A stretch of 64,000 nucleotides of DNA from NCBI GenBank assembly GCA_002007465.1, contig LNAC01000688.1:310929-374928 (forward strand). Direction: 5' to 3'. The position numbers were made by a program, and so were the translations under genes. Below are positions 44,336 to 56,099 of this stretch, one piece after another. Within the stretch, counting starts at the first letter, position 1. The number at the start of each line of letters is the position of its first letter. The notes beneath the pieces were generated by a model. The model saw only the letters and a list, made by a program, of their open reading frames with translations, was not told where the DNA came from and made no database searches. Source of the DNA: Ailurus styani (Eukaryota; Chordata; Mammalia; Carnivora; Ailuridae).

Positions 44336-46085
44336 TAACCAAGTTATCCTTCTTGTTATCCTTATAGTACAAAGTCATTTACATGCTTGGTTCTCAAGGA
44401 TTTTACATTTAATTTATGCAGATGAGAATGAAACATATAGATTTTCAGTGCTCTGTGGCTCGGTCTGGAGAGTGTGTACTGCATAAGTCAAGAAGGGTGA
44501 ATAGTAAGGTCTGAAATTGTCAGGGAGGTGAATGTGAACCGGCTCCCAAGGGATGATTGAAGGTTTCAGTGGTTGAAAAAAAAAAAGAAAGGAAAAGTAG
44601 TTCACCTGAACAATAAAGTTTAAGTAAGAGATGATTACATTTTTCAAGATAGTAAAGTTATCAAAGACTCAGAATAAGAGAATATTGGTAAAGAAGTCAC
44701 AAAGTGGGGTTATGTGAGTAAGATGAAATCAACTAGATTGTTCAAAACCTTAAGTCTGGGAGAAGAATTTGAATTTCATAGGAATTAGGATGTCATTGAA
44801 GATTTTGAAAATCAAATATTTTTATTTATACAACAGACATTCTTGGTAGCCATGATTAGTTTAGAAGTTACCATCTAAATGGAAAAGTGTATGCATGTGT
44901 GTGTGCATGATTCTTAATATTCAGTGGGGATAAATGGAGTGGAAGGAATCAGATTGAGATAAGACCTTTGGCTTATAAACCCTTGGCTTCTCAAACTTAA
45001 CATTTTCATCTGAACTCTATGAAAAAAAAAATGTCACTTCCCCATATAAGTCATGTACATCAACCACAGCTAACGCAGAATTGCGAGCTGGAAGCATTTC
45101 AAGGGCACTTGAAATAATAGCTTCTTTTGCCTTAGTATGGTGACATTTTGGTAACATATAAAAATGTCAGTGTGTGACAAATCCAAGCTTAAACCAAAAT
45201 AGATGAAGAGTTTGAAGTTGTAAATCATTGGAGCCAATTTTAAGTTGACTCAGTTCAGTGTTTTGGTGTTTTATGTCACTCAACATATGATAAAGTGATG
45301 ACTTATTCAAATTTTCTGATAAGTGTTGAGAATTTTCAAGTTTATGGAAAAGAATGAATGATATTTTAGCTCTCACCCTAGATAAACATGAGGAGGAATT
45401 TAAGAGGAAATTTTGAAAATACTACATCTTTATGCTTCTTATAAGTATCTAATTCACATTTTAATAACATTTTTTAATATTGTTTTTTTTGTGAATTCAC
45501 TTGTAAACCAGTGTGTATGTAAAAAAAAAAAACTCTGTGTGTGTGTGTGTGTGTAAAGAAAGCTATGAAAACGGGAGGCTTTCTGCACAGCAGGGAACTA
45601 AAGTAGTTCCTGTGTCCTGAGGGTTCACTATCTGTCTCACCTTGGTCTAAAGATTTCTAGAGGCTCTCATTTATTTTTACCATTGTCATGGGTGCCACTT
45701 TTTTTCTTTTCATTTTCTGGGTTTTTGTTGTTGTTGTTGTTGTCGTTTGTTATTGTTTTTGTCTTGCTTTCACTGCATAGTCCTATGGAATACATGGGGT
45801 GGGGTGGGAAGGGGTACTCATACAGGCAGGTTAAGCAATCTGACAATGTTGAACAACTGTGAGTGGTGATCCCAGAAATCAAACATGACCTGAAAGCGCG
45901 TGTGCTTAGCCATGAGGCACACAGCCTCCCACAGTTTGACAGTATGCATCAGTGGTGCTTGAGAATCAATAAAATACTAGCACTGCAAAATCACAACAGG
46001 AATAAAATCTACATGGCCTCAAAGCATGCTGTAAATTGTAATACATGCTATATTTTATAGAACATCTCTATTTCTTTTATTTTTA
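44336..46085. other. Unassigned stretch with short microsatellites
   Basis: (GT)n at 45,536-45,554 and (GTT)n at 45,726-45,743. About 44,440-44,820 has phrases such as GTCATTGAAGATTTTGAAAATC that recall an ancient repeat. No gene recognised. Confidence 0.45.
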
Positions 46086-46089
46086 ATAA

Positions 46090-46730
46090 AAATAGTATTA
46101 ATTTTTAATTACATAGGAAATACATGAATGCATTCCTTTTACTAAAAATTAAAATATTATAGACAAATGGAAAAGTTTCCTTTTCCTAGGAAAAGCCTTC
46201 AGACACAACCTCCTTCTTATCCCATCTACTTTTCTAACACATCAGTCTTATTAGCATATTGTTGATTCTTTCAACATTTCCTAATGCATTGAAGTTTATA
46301 TTGTACCACACACACACAATGTGGAGTATTTAATTATATAAACAGTATCATCCAATATATATATCATTTTACAGAAGCTTCTTTTATTCAACAATATATT
46401 TCTGTCTGTCTCACATTATAAATACTATATAACATTCCAAAATATAAACATATAAGTGTCTCAATTATGTTCTTAATACATTTTATATATTTGGGTTTTT
46501 TTGCTTCAATAAAAATCCTCTTTCAGAACTTGTTGTATATACATGTGAATATTTTTCTAAGGACAGTGTCTGAAAAGCTTACTAGGCCATGTGATATTCA
46601 TACTTTGTAATTTAATAGCAATTCCAAATTGCCATTCAATTTCCTTGTGCCAATTTATTCTCCTATGGAAGCATATACCATTTCAATTCCCTAAGTCACC
46701 AGGACTTGATAATATCAGACATTTTAATGT
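46090..46730 (-). mobile_element. Old L1M fragment (minus)
   Basis: TTTAATTATATAAACAGTATCATCC, TTTTATTCAACAATATATTTCTG, TAATAGCAATTCCAAATTGCC and GTGCCAATTTATTCTCC resemble the inverted 3' part of an old L1 ('ttgccaaattgcc...gtaccaatttacactcc'). Confidence 0.5.
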
Positions 46731-47463
46731 ATGTATTCTGAATGAAATAGGGTATTGTTTAATCTGATTTTTCTAGTAATTTAGAAAATCATACTCAAAG
46801 TAGTAATAGAGGTTTTTTTTTAAAAAATTGTAATTTGTCTGTTTCCATTCATTGTTCATTTTTCTAGATACTTGGTTGCATTTCTTTACTGTTTTATAGT
46901 TCTTATTGCACTGATCACAAAATTTTACCTGCTATAAATTTTATCTTTATTTTCTAGCTATAAGGGTAAGGGATTAAATTATTTTATTTGAATTTTTCTT
47001 AATGTTGACCCCAGATTTTGGAGAATTAAATTACAAATAGTTCTTCAAGAAAAGCAGACAAATACTGCTTTGAATAAAATCACTTAATAGACTTTTACTT
47101 TTAAAAAAATGCTATCAATCAAAGAATGCATGAAATTTGCATTTTTGAAAACTTGGTTAATAACTTTGTTTTCATATCAAAAGGTATAATAGTGAGCAAT
47201 GCAGATTAGCATTAGGGATAATTAGATCCTGATAATTTTGCTGCTTCAAAATTGGCAAATGAGAATGTTATTAATTTCTAGTTAGGGATATCTTGGCATT
47301 GGTTTCTACTGAGTTTGGGCAAATGGACTACGACCTAAAGGCAGCAGATGCTTGGGCAGCTCAGGGCTGAACCCACAAGGCAGATAGGAGATAGGAAAGG
47401 CACAGTTGTAGAAAAGGATGCAGAAGTGGAAAGAAACAAATGTGGTCAAATCTGCAAAAGGAG

Positions 47464-47502
<39 letters not shown>

Positions 47503-47620
47503 TGCACGTTAATGAAAGTCTTTGCTCATCTAGTTCAGTAAAACTGGGCTCGGACTCTTTACAGACCTTGCTTAAGAAACAAATTCTTTGAAAAACTGCA
47601 TAGATTCCTTATGAGATTAT
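46731..47620. other. Unassigned stretch with (CA)n
   Basis: (CA)n of about 17 units at 47,466-47,500. No gene recognised. Confidence 0.5.
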
Positions 47621-47638
47621 CAAAAATGATGCAACTGG

Positions 47639-47850
47639 GGCGCCTGGGTGGCTCAGTGAGTTAAAGCCTCTGCCTTCAGCTCAGGTCATGATCTCAGGGT
47701 CCTGGGATCAAGCCCTGCATCAGGCTCTCTGCTCGGCAAGGAGCCTGCTTCCTCCTCTCTCTCTGCCTGTCCCTCAGCCTACTTGTGATCTCTCTCCCTC
47801 TGTGAAATAAATAAATAAAAACCTTAAAAAAAAACAACAAAAAACAAACA
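47639..47850 (+). mobile_element. Can-SINE, young (plus), perfect 17 bp TSD
   Basis: Head GGCGCCTGGGTGGCTCAGTG, GTTAAAGCCTCTGCC, tail with an A/C-rich extension. TSD AAAAATGATGCAACTGG is identical at 47,622-47,638 and 47,851-47,867. Confidence 0.98.
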
Positions 47851-47867
47851 AAAAATGATGCAACTGG

Positions 47868-50190
47868 AATAAACACAAAAGTCAACTTGATAAAGAACCT
47901 AGGAAGAATGTGAGATGAGAAGAAAGAGGTCCAGGGGACGCAGAGTTATTAGCATCAGATGTAATACATGTATATATATTATTTCAAGCTTGAGTCTTTT
48001 CCTCTAAGTTTACAATATGGCTACAACTAAGCAACAAAGGGATCAAGGCAAGATACTAATACAATCCACAGCCTCCTTTAGCAAGCATCCAGGTGAAATA
48101 TTTAAATTGATGGTTCTAGCCCACCTACATCTGTTTAAAGGCACGCAAGTCACCCCCACCAGAGGAGTCCACCCAACTCGTATTCATTGCAACAGCCACC
48201 GTTCATCATCCTTTGTCAGTTTCCCTTGTCCTCTTATCCCTCCTCATCTCAGATCCTGTTAACTCAGACTATTGAAAAGTTTTTAGACAGTTGGCATGCA
48301 AATTACGATGATGTTTTTTGCTGGAGAGTGCAGAGGGAACTAGAATGGGATGTCTGGAAAGAGATTTCCTGATATCCCTGCACAGAGGGAAAGGCTTGCA
48401 TTTCAACAATGGAAGCAAAGATAAGGCAGACAATACATGAAATATTCAGAAAGCCAGTTCATAACAACTCAGAAAAAAAGAAAGAAATGTGATAATGAAG
48501 AAAAAGTTGTTAATTCTCTGAATTCTGTTAGTTGTGTCAGTCTAACTTTATTAAATGAGAACTCAGCACATATTAATGATACTGTCCAAGCAAATAGGAT
48601 AATAGCACCAATAGAATCAACATGCCATTTTTATGTAGACATTGTTTTTGGATTTAACAAGAGAGTATAATCACTGCATAGCATGGTGGTTCAGACAGTT
48701 TCAGTGTGTATTGTATAAGGAACTTCAAGACAACTTTAAAATAAGTGTCCAATGTAAGAACTACTCCTTCTAGTAGATCTTGTGCTTTCTAAAATGTTTT
48801 GGAGATGCTAACAATGTTCCATCTATAAGATACTAAATATCTGGATAATTGTAGAGCCTTTCATTCAAAAAAGTATTTTTAGTTTGCAAATATGTGAATG
48901 ATGCAATCTCCCTCCCACTGGAAGAGAAAAGCAAGATTGTTCTAGCCAGCAGCAGTGGAATGGAATTGGGACAAAGGTTGGGTGTATGTTATCAGGAGGT
49001 GGCTACAGGCAATGGAAAAGACAGCACACTCAGACTAACAGGAGGGTAAGGGTTCAGGGTCAAGCTGAAGCAGCATATCCAAATATGTTGCTAGAACTGG
49101 GAAACCAATTTCTTTGTAGATTGTGGAAATGAATTGAAAAAGGTAATAAATACTTTACCTGGAGCCTTCTCATTTAATCATGTCTCAAAATAGAACCAAT
49201 ACCTTCTTAAAAGAGTTTTAGATTAAGATGAAGTGTAAATAAGTAAAATGCCTAGGATAATGCCTAATGTAACGTAAGTGTTCAATTGTGTCTTTTGATA
49301 CTTGTTTTCCACATGCATATTTGCCACTGCAAAAAACAAAAACAAAAACAAAAAAACCACAAACAAACAAAAAAATAAGTAACAGTTTAGGCTATGAGTT
49401 TTGTTTTCAAAGCTACATCTCCCATAGTAGGTTATATCACTGCAGTGTTTCATGATCTTAAGCTTAATGACTATGTGTACCTGCCTGGTTCTCAACTGTT
49501 TCTTTTCCTACTGAAATCACATGCATTCCCAAGGCAATGACATTGTAACTTGTTTCAGAGATACCAGACATTACATCAGATATCCGACTGACAATAAAAG
49601 TTGTTAGTGAGGTAGGGGTACCAGAGGAGAACACTGTGTCTTAATCTCTTGAAATGGAATTTCATGAATTTTACTTTTCATGAAAATTTGTACAATGTGT
49701 TGGTTGGGTTCATTAAGCAATTGTCTGCATGTCACTCAGCTCAGGCCTTGCAGAAATCAGATCCTTGCAAACTGTCAATTAGAAGGAATTAACATCTGTC
49801 TTGAAGACGTTACTTCAGGAACATTTCACAAGATTTAAAGTAGCCACTTATTTACTTTGCTTTTATTACTGAACCAAGTCACTGACATATGAGTACAAAA
49901 TTCTGTTCTTCTCAGAGTAACACCTCCCATTTTTCTACATTGTTTTCTATGTTGCTATTAAATACCAATTACTCATGGTTAGTTAAAACCTATTAAATGC
50001 ATATTTATTCTACTTGTGTTTAACAATTTTTGTAGCATTATTAATTTCATTTGAGTAGAAATGAGAATTTCTCTCAGTTAGTTAATTCCCCTATATATTG
50101 CCAAAGCACCTTTCTCATAGAGTCACAGAATTATAGACATTTAAAATTAGGATGGATCTTAAAATCATTTAATACAGGACAGGATAATGA
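47868..50190. other. Unassigned non-coding stretch
   Basis: Contains (CAAAA)n-like low complexity at 49,330-49,376. Short frames (48,017-48,262, 48,437-48,670, 49,223-49,495, 50,051-50,329) have no recognisable similarity. Confidence 0.45.
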
Positions 50191-50194
50191 TAAT

Positions 50195-50500
50195 AAATTG
50201 GATCTTATTTTGTGCCAGATAGTATTAAATGCTCTACCTGCATCGCTTTATGCTCTAGGGCAATGGTTCTCAAACAGGCTTAAATGGGGAACTTTATTTC
50301 AGCAAGACTGGATCTTTGTGATGAAATAAGCTCTTAGGATTATCTGCTGCATGCCTAAATTGGAGAAGCATTGCTCTTGGAAGTGGAAACAATTGCATCT
50401 CTGTTTTATATATTGAGAAAATTGAAACTCAGAGGTAGTACCTTTCTGGAGGTCACAGTGCCTGCAAGCAGTAGTCAGTATCTAAACTTTCTTTGGCTGA
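50195..50500 (-). repeat. MIR SINE (minus), split by a hAT element
   Basis: Left part GTGCCAGATAGTATTAAATGC and right part CTGTTTTATATATTGAGAAAATTGAAACTC, GGTCACAGTGCCTGCAAGC, GCAGTAGTCAGTATC are consecutive pieces of an inverted MIR separated by about 115 bp. Confidence 0.6.
50262..50378 (+). mobile_element. MER5-type hAT MITE nested in the MIR
   Basis: Left terminus CAATGGTTCTCAAAC and right terminus GAGAAGCATTG are imperfect inverted copies of the MER5-type end (CAGTGGTTCTCAAA). Flanking 8-mers CTCTAGGG and CTCTTGGA match at 6 of 8 positions, as a decayed hAT target duplication would. Confidence 0.55.
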
Positions 50501-51584
50501 GGCTACAGGGAGGTACATTTTGCAGCTCTCCTCTGTGAGTCAGCCACCAAACTGGCCACTGCAGATGAGCTAGTGGTGGGTGGTTGGAAGACTGCCCACG
50601 GAGATAGACGAGATCACACTGTGACCCATGGAAACTGTCATGACCAGCTGCTGATGTCTGCCATGAATGCAGGGTTATTCACTCAGTCCTATTTCTTCCC
50701 TCAAGAGCAGGTCTGTTTTCTTTCAACTAGATCCCAGATTGGCTTTTGCAGTTAGTGAGACCCCTAGACTCAGGAATGTCTTGTGTGCTCCTTAAAGAGA
50801 GGTGAAAGTAAAGACAAGTCCAGTGAACCAGGAACCGTTCAAATTCTGGTCCCTGCCCTGATATTAACTTGTATGAAATTAGCCAAGATATCTTTTCCTT
50901 GCTGGATAGCAGTTTTCTCATGGAGTTATTTGGACTCAGCCTTCAGAAAGCTTACTTCCTTGACTAACATGGTTAATGATATATAATTTGACAACAATTG
51001 ACTCTTTCAGTTTAGGGGTAATATTCTGACCCAAAATCTGAGTGTTTGATTATTTCCAGAAACATTAACCACCTAGTTAGTCTCTCAGAACCTGCAGGAA
51101 CAAATGTACAAAGGAACAGATTGCCAGTGTAGTTCATTTCACAGGCAACTCTATTTTGGGGAATGGGAATGACAGAGGTAACTGTGTAAAGGATTGTAAA
51201 CATGTGGTGAAATCTAATAATCTAAAATTACTTGCAAATTACATGGTATCTTTCAGATGTAATTGTTGGGGGGGGAAGGTAAAGAATTTGTGCAAAAAAT
51301 GTAGTTGTTGGTGATAGATCACTGTGTGGAGATTGACCAGTTTATCTTGGTCCCGTGTTTATAGGATATATATTTTTAAGTCCCTTCTTGTCCCTTCTTC
51401 CACTTGTCATGAAGTAAAATGCCATGAAGTAGTTCTATTTATCTTTGCGGCTTGTATGCAAATAGATTCCTAAGGAAGTGGGCTCACAAATGTAGATAGG
51501 AGAAGGCATGAAGCTGCACCACCATCCCCCACACCCTGCTAGTCAATTTCTAAAGAGATGCAGTCTTTGCTCCACAGGATACTG
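50501..51584. other. Unassigned non-coding stretch
   Basis: Overlapping short frames on both strands (50,573-51,203) do not resemble known proteins. G run at 51,267-51,274. Confidence 0.45.
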
Positions 51585-51716
51585 GACTCTTTAGGTCTCA
51601 GTTTTGTCATCTCTAAAATGAATATAGCAGCAGAATAATACCTTACGGATTTTTATGAGGATTAAATGATATTATGGACACATAAAAAGTGGTCAACAAA
51701 TGCTATACATATATCT
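51585..51716 (+). repeat. MIR SINE 3' half (plus)
   Basis: CTCAGTTTTGTCATCTCTAAAATG, AATAATACCTTACGG, TTATGAGGATTAAATGATATTATG and GTCAACAAATGCTA follow the MIR core and 3' end closely. Confidence 0.82.
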
Positions 51717-52440
51717 ATAAATATGTGGTCTCTACAAGGCCAGAAACAGCATCTCAAAGAATGACAAAGATTACAGTAATTTTAATTGGCACAGCTAAGA
51801 CAAAAGCCCATGCTTCCAGACTCCAGGTTCAAAATCCTTCCTGAGTTACCGAACCACTCATGTATATTTTATGTGGCTCCTGGGGAACTCTTACCATGGG
51901 GGAACGTCCAATGCATCACAGAACCAAAATGTTTAGAGTTAAAGAGTTCCCCTTTCCACCCTCACTATTCCATTTCCCAGAACAGCTTACCCCTCGGGGC
52001 ACTTAAGACAGAAGACTGAGAAAGACTCATTATGTGGAGAATAGGAACATTTTCTGTGTTTAAATGCTCCCATCTCTCAGTCCCTTGCACCTGGTCCCCT
52101 TTCTTCATTAAAGGCAAAGTGAAATTGGAGATTCCTGCCCCCAACCCCAAGCATTATGCATTATTCCCTGGCCTATCACACTCTCCTGGCATCCTTCATC
52201 TAAATCCTATTTTCTAAGTGCATAGCCCAGGTTTCCGGATCTTGGCTTGCATTAGTATGCAACCCGCCCTCTTTCTGATCTCTAATCTTTCCCATTGGCT
52301 GTTTCTCAGACTGCGTCTTATTTTTGCAGATCACATATTTTATGTATCTCTGCCACTGATACCTGCCTCCCTAATGTAACTTCCCATTCTGTTAGGGGGA
52401 GAATAACCCTGCCCCCTCCAACCCCACTGCCATGGATTTT
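51717..52440. other. Unassigned non-coding stretch
   Basis: Overlapping frames on opposite strands at 51,786-52,217 lack similarity. Pyrimidine-rich toward the right end. Confidence 0.45.
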
Positions 52441-52455
52441 AAATCAGAGAAAGGG

Positions 52456-52664
52456 GGCGCCTGGGTGGCTCAGTGGGTTAAAGCCTCTGCTTTCGGCTCA
52501 GGTCATGATCTCAGGGTCCTGGGATCAAGGCCCGCATCGGGCTCCCTGCTCAGTGGGGAGCCTGCTTCCCCCTCTCTCTCTGCCTGCCTCTCTGCCTCCT
52601 TGTGATCTCTCTCCCTCTGTGAAATAAATAAATAAAATCTTAAAAAAAAAATAAATAAATAAAT
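52456..52664 (+). mobile_element. Can-SINE, young (plus), perfect 15 bp TSD
   Basis: Head GGCGCCTGGGTGGCTCAGTG and GTTAAAGCCTCTGC. TSD AAATCAGAGAAAGGG is identical at 52,441-52,455 and 52,665-52,679. The tail ends in (AAAT)n. The 110-codon frame at 52,295-52,627 runs into it and is not a gene. Confidence 0.98.
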
Positions 52665-52679
52665 AAATCAGAGAAAGGG

Positions 52680-53715
52680 ACTGAGCAAAACACACAATTA
52701 CTGAAAAGAAATGTCCTTAACAGTCATCATTTCTCAACATGGCTATGACTCCAATCCACAAAGGCAGCCTTCTTTGATTACTATCATCAAAAGCCCATTA
52801 CTCTAAAGAGGACAGTATACATTTTGAATGATGCTATTAAGGTGTTTTTGTGGCTGAAGTTGCTAAATAGTGAGTACTTTACTCCCATCCAGTCATGCAG
52901 GGAGCATTGAAATATTTAAAATACGAGGCAATCAGGCACCGAACCTAATATTTACTCTCTGAATCACTTAGCTGTATTTCATCAGCTCCCCTGGTCTTCT
53001 GAATTTTCATCAACAGAGCATACATCATGAAATCCTCCAGTGCGGGGGAAGGTCACAACAACACCTTCTAGTGACTTCCATGGTGATGACATTAAAATCT
53101 GAAGATACATTCATTTTCTGAGATACGCTGTTCCCTTGTGAAATGAGGATAGACCAAGGGTTCATCCTGAAGAAAATCAGACCAATCTTTTTTCTCTGCT
53201 CTTAAATCATGCAGAACTTGTCACCACCTTCTGTATTCACTTTGCATAATACTATTCTCCTTCCCTCTTGCACATTTCCCCTCCCCGCTACATCCACTGT
53301 ATTCATATATTGATCAGGCAGGATAAGTGAGCGCAACATATATCTTAAAAAATCATGACTGTGTTCATTTTCTAAGTCCTTGGGTTTATATCTAGTGATA
53401 GATAATTTACCCAGAAAGAAAGCTTCACTGAGCCTACCATTCAAAGGGCATAGGTAGGGGTGAAGCATAGGGAGACAGCAGAAGCTCCGTGGAAAACAGA
53501 TTGGTACAGAGAAACAGAACTTGAGTTTCAACTCTGCCCCATTGCAACCATGGCACTCCAGGAAATCTTTTAACCCATCAGAGCATTTGTTTACTTATCT
53601 GCACACTTAAGACTGTTAAAAAATAAAAGATAAAATTTGATAATATATAGAAAAACATCTTAAGTTATCAGTGTTCGCATTATAGGTGCAATCCTAAACA
53701 TTAACCTCTTTTATC
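52680..53715. other. Unassigned non-coding stretch
   Basis: The longest unexplained frame is 109 codons on the minus strand (53,202-53,531). It starts with a hydrophobic cysteine-rich stretch (KFCFSVPICFPRSFCCLP) but shows no domain I recognise. Confidence 0.45.
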
Positions 53716-53904
53716 TTTTTAAAGATTTTCTATATTTATTTAGAGAGAGAGAGCAAAGAGCAGAGCAGAGGAACAGAGGGAGAGAATCTCAAGCAGACTC
53801 CACGCTGACATGGAGCCCCCCATGGAGCTCAATCTCATTACCCTGAGATTATGATTTGAGCTGAAATCAAGAGTCAAACACTTAACTGAGTCACTCAAGC
53901 ATCC
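53716..53904 (-). mobile_element. Can-SINE, old diverged (minus)
   Basis: TTTTAAAGATTTTCTATATTTATTT and a degraded inverted head ACTGAGTCACTCAAGCATCCC. Middle region heavily mutated (GATTATGATTTGAGC). No TSD found. Confidence 0.85.
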
Positions 53905-53920
53905 CTGGCTTTTTTATTTT

Positions 53921-54114
53921 TATTTTTTTTAAGATTTTATTTATTTATTTGACAGAGAGAGAGAGAGAGATCACAAATAATCAGACAGAGAGGGGGGAAG
54001 CAGGCTCCCCGCTGAGCAGAGAGCCCGATGCCCGGCTTGATCCCAGGACTCTGAGATCATGACCTGAGCCAAAGGCAGAGGCTTTAACCCACTGAGCCAC
54101 CCAGGTGCCCCTAC
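53921..54114 (-). mobile_element. Can-SINE (minus), adjacent to the preceding copy
   Basis: TTTATTTATTTGACAGAGAG, GATCATGACCTGAGCC, inverted head ACTGAGCCACCCAGGTGCCCC. TSD CCCTGGCTT at 53,903-53,911 and 54,115-54,123; the left copy overlaps the end of the older SINE, so this one came later. Confidence 0.95.
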
Positions 54115-54528
54115 CCCTGGCTTATTTTAAATTAAGCAGTACTTTTATTGAGGGTAAGGTTATATCATCCACTTTTGTGTTGTTTGACTGTAAACATTGG
54201 TTAATGGGCATAATTTATTGTTGATCTTAGCATTAGAAAGTGTTTGATGTTTGATTCTGTTCTCTCCCAACTGTATTTATGTAAAGAACACAGCACAATT
54301 TTTAACTTTTTTATTTGTAAAAAAAAATGGAATTAGTAATACCTACTTCACAGGTATGAAATCAGCACAAAATGAAACTCATGTATGAACATGAACAGCG
54401 AGTATCTAGCACATGGTAGGGATATTTTGAAAAAAAAATCTATTTTTTACTTTTTCTCCTAAATTGCATTGGTTTTAGATAAATGTATTACTATAGAAAT
54501 AAAGGAATTTGAAAATATACGAGATATT

Positions 54529-54726
54529 GGGGCACCTTGGTGGCTCAGTCGTTAAGCACCTGCCTTTGACTCAGGTCATGATCCCAGGGTCTTGGGATTG
54601 AGTCCCGCATGGGGGTCGGGCTCCCTGCTCAGCGGGAAGCCTGCTTCTCCCTCTCCTACTCTCCCTGCTCATGTTCCTGCTCTTGCTGTCTCTTTTTCTC
54701 TGCCAAATAAATAAAATCTTCAAAAA
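54529..54726 (+). mobile_element. Can-SINE, older subfamily (plus)
   Basis: Head GGGGCACCTTGGTGGCTCAGT with GTTAAGCACCTGCC, tail AAATAAATAAAATC. Left flank ATATACGAGATATT (54,515-54,528) and right flank ATATATGAGATATT (54,730-54,743) form a TSD with one mismatch. Confidence 0.95.
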
Positions 54727-54743
54727 TATATATATGAGATATT

Positions 54744-55356
54744 AAAAATACAGAATGAAGGGGAAAAGTGACAATTACAAGAGAGATGAATTTTATCTCT
54801 GACTAGAACTAATACAAAATATAGAAAATCACTGTAGCACAGCTAAATTCACATGAGGCCCTAATATTTATACATTACTTGATTAACAACTACCTTGATC
54901 TTTGAGCTATATGGGTAGCAGTCACTACAGACAAATTCTTAAAGAACTTTATCCTTTTCTGTTTCTTAAATTGTGGACCAAGGACATGTGTTATTATCTG
55001 CAACCTGTACAGAAAGGGGGCAGCAGTGGAATATATTTGTTTGGGTCAAGATTTGAAATAATAAAAAGACATTTCAATTAGAACTTGGGAAATGTAGGTC
55101 TGACCTCTGAGTCAAAATCATGATATTATAATTATGTAGTTAAAACTGGTTTTATTACAAAATTCTCAGGAAACATGGTTTCTTGAGCACTAATTCTTTG
55201 TGATATTAATAGATGTTATAAGAGAAAGTATAAATGGGAAATGTTGTTAAAAACAATTAAGCCCCTTTGCTGAAAGAATATAATGTCTTTGATATGTTGA
55301 CAATACAATAATATAATTGAAACGACAGAAAAATTTTCCATAATGTGCCTTTGTAT
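54744..55356. other. Unassigned AT-rich stretch
   Basis: No gene or repeat recognised. Confidence 0.45.
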
Positions 55357-55370
55357 GAAACTGTCTGTTC

Positions 55371-55578
55371 GGGGCGCCTCGGTGGCTCAGTGGGTTAAAG
55401 CATCTGCCTTCGGTTCAGGTCATGATCTCAGGGTCCTGGGATCGAGGCCCGCATCAGGCTTTCTGCTCAGCGGGGAGCCTGCTTCCTCCTCTCTCTCTGC
55501 CTGCCTCTCTGCCTACTTGTAATCTCTCTCTGTGTGTCAAATAAATAAATAAAATCTTTAAAAAAGAAGAAGAAGAAG
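55371..55578 (+). mobile_element. Can-SINE, young (plus), perfect 14 bp TSD
   Basis: Head GGGGCGCCTCGGTGGCTCAG, GTTAAAGCATCTGCC, tail with (GAA)n extension. TSD GAAACTGTCTGTTC is identical at 55,357-55,370 and 55,579-55,592. Confidence 0.98.
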
Positions 55579-55599
55579 GAAACTGTCTGTTCAAGCTGA

Positions 55600-56095
55600 C
55601 TTACTATTCTTTACCCTGTTGCTTAAAAATTCTACCCACCCTGGCCTTCCAAACCCCTGCCCTATATCCATGTCCAACATGCCGTACCTGAGAGCTTTAC
55701 ACCTGTCATTTCTTCTTCTCCCATATGTATCCATATACCTTATTTCATTCATATGGCTGCACAAATTGTACATCCTCACTGATTCTTTGCTCCCCGAAAA
55801 GTATGACATGGCATCCCCTGTTACTATTTATCACTTCCCTGTTCTGTCCTCTCTTCCTTCTTCCCTCCCTTCCTTTCTCTTTCCTCCCACTTTTTTTTTT
55901 AATTTTGGAAGCACTTAACCTTTATCATTAGACTATATATCTTTTTTCTTTTTTTCTTACTTATCTTATTCTCTAATCTAACCCTTTAAGTACATGTTTT
56001 TGTTTCTTTGGTTCATTGTTGAATCCCAAGCCCTAGAATAGTAGTTGTTCGGTAGTAAATGTTCGATAAATCATTACTGAATAAATTATTTGTTA
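55600..56095 (+). mobile_element. L2 LINE 3' end (plus)
   Basis: TTCTACCCACCCTGGCCTTCC, a pyrimidine-rich middle and the terminus TTCATTGTTGAATCCCAAGCC, CTAGAATAGTAGTTG, TAGTAAATGTTCGATAAATC are the L2 3' order. Confidence 0.65.
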
Positions 56096-56099
56096 AAAA

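Noticed and set aside
53202..53531. 109-codon minus-strand frame
   Set aside because: No domain, no homologue recognised, no splice or promoter context. Length is within expectation for chance frames in 64 kb.
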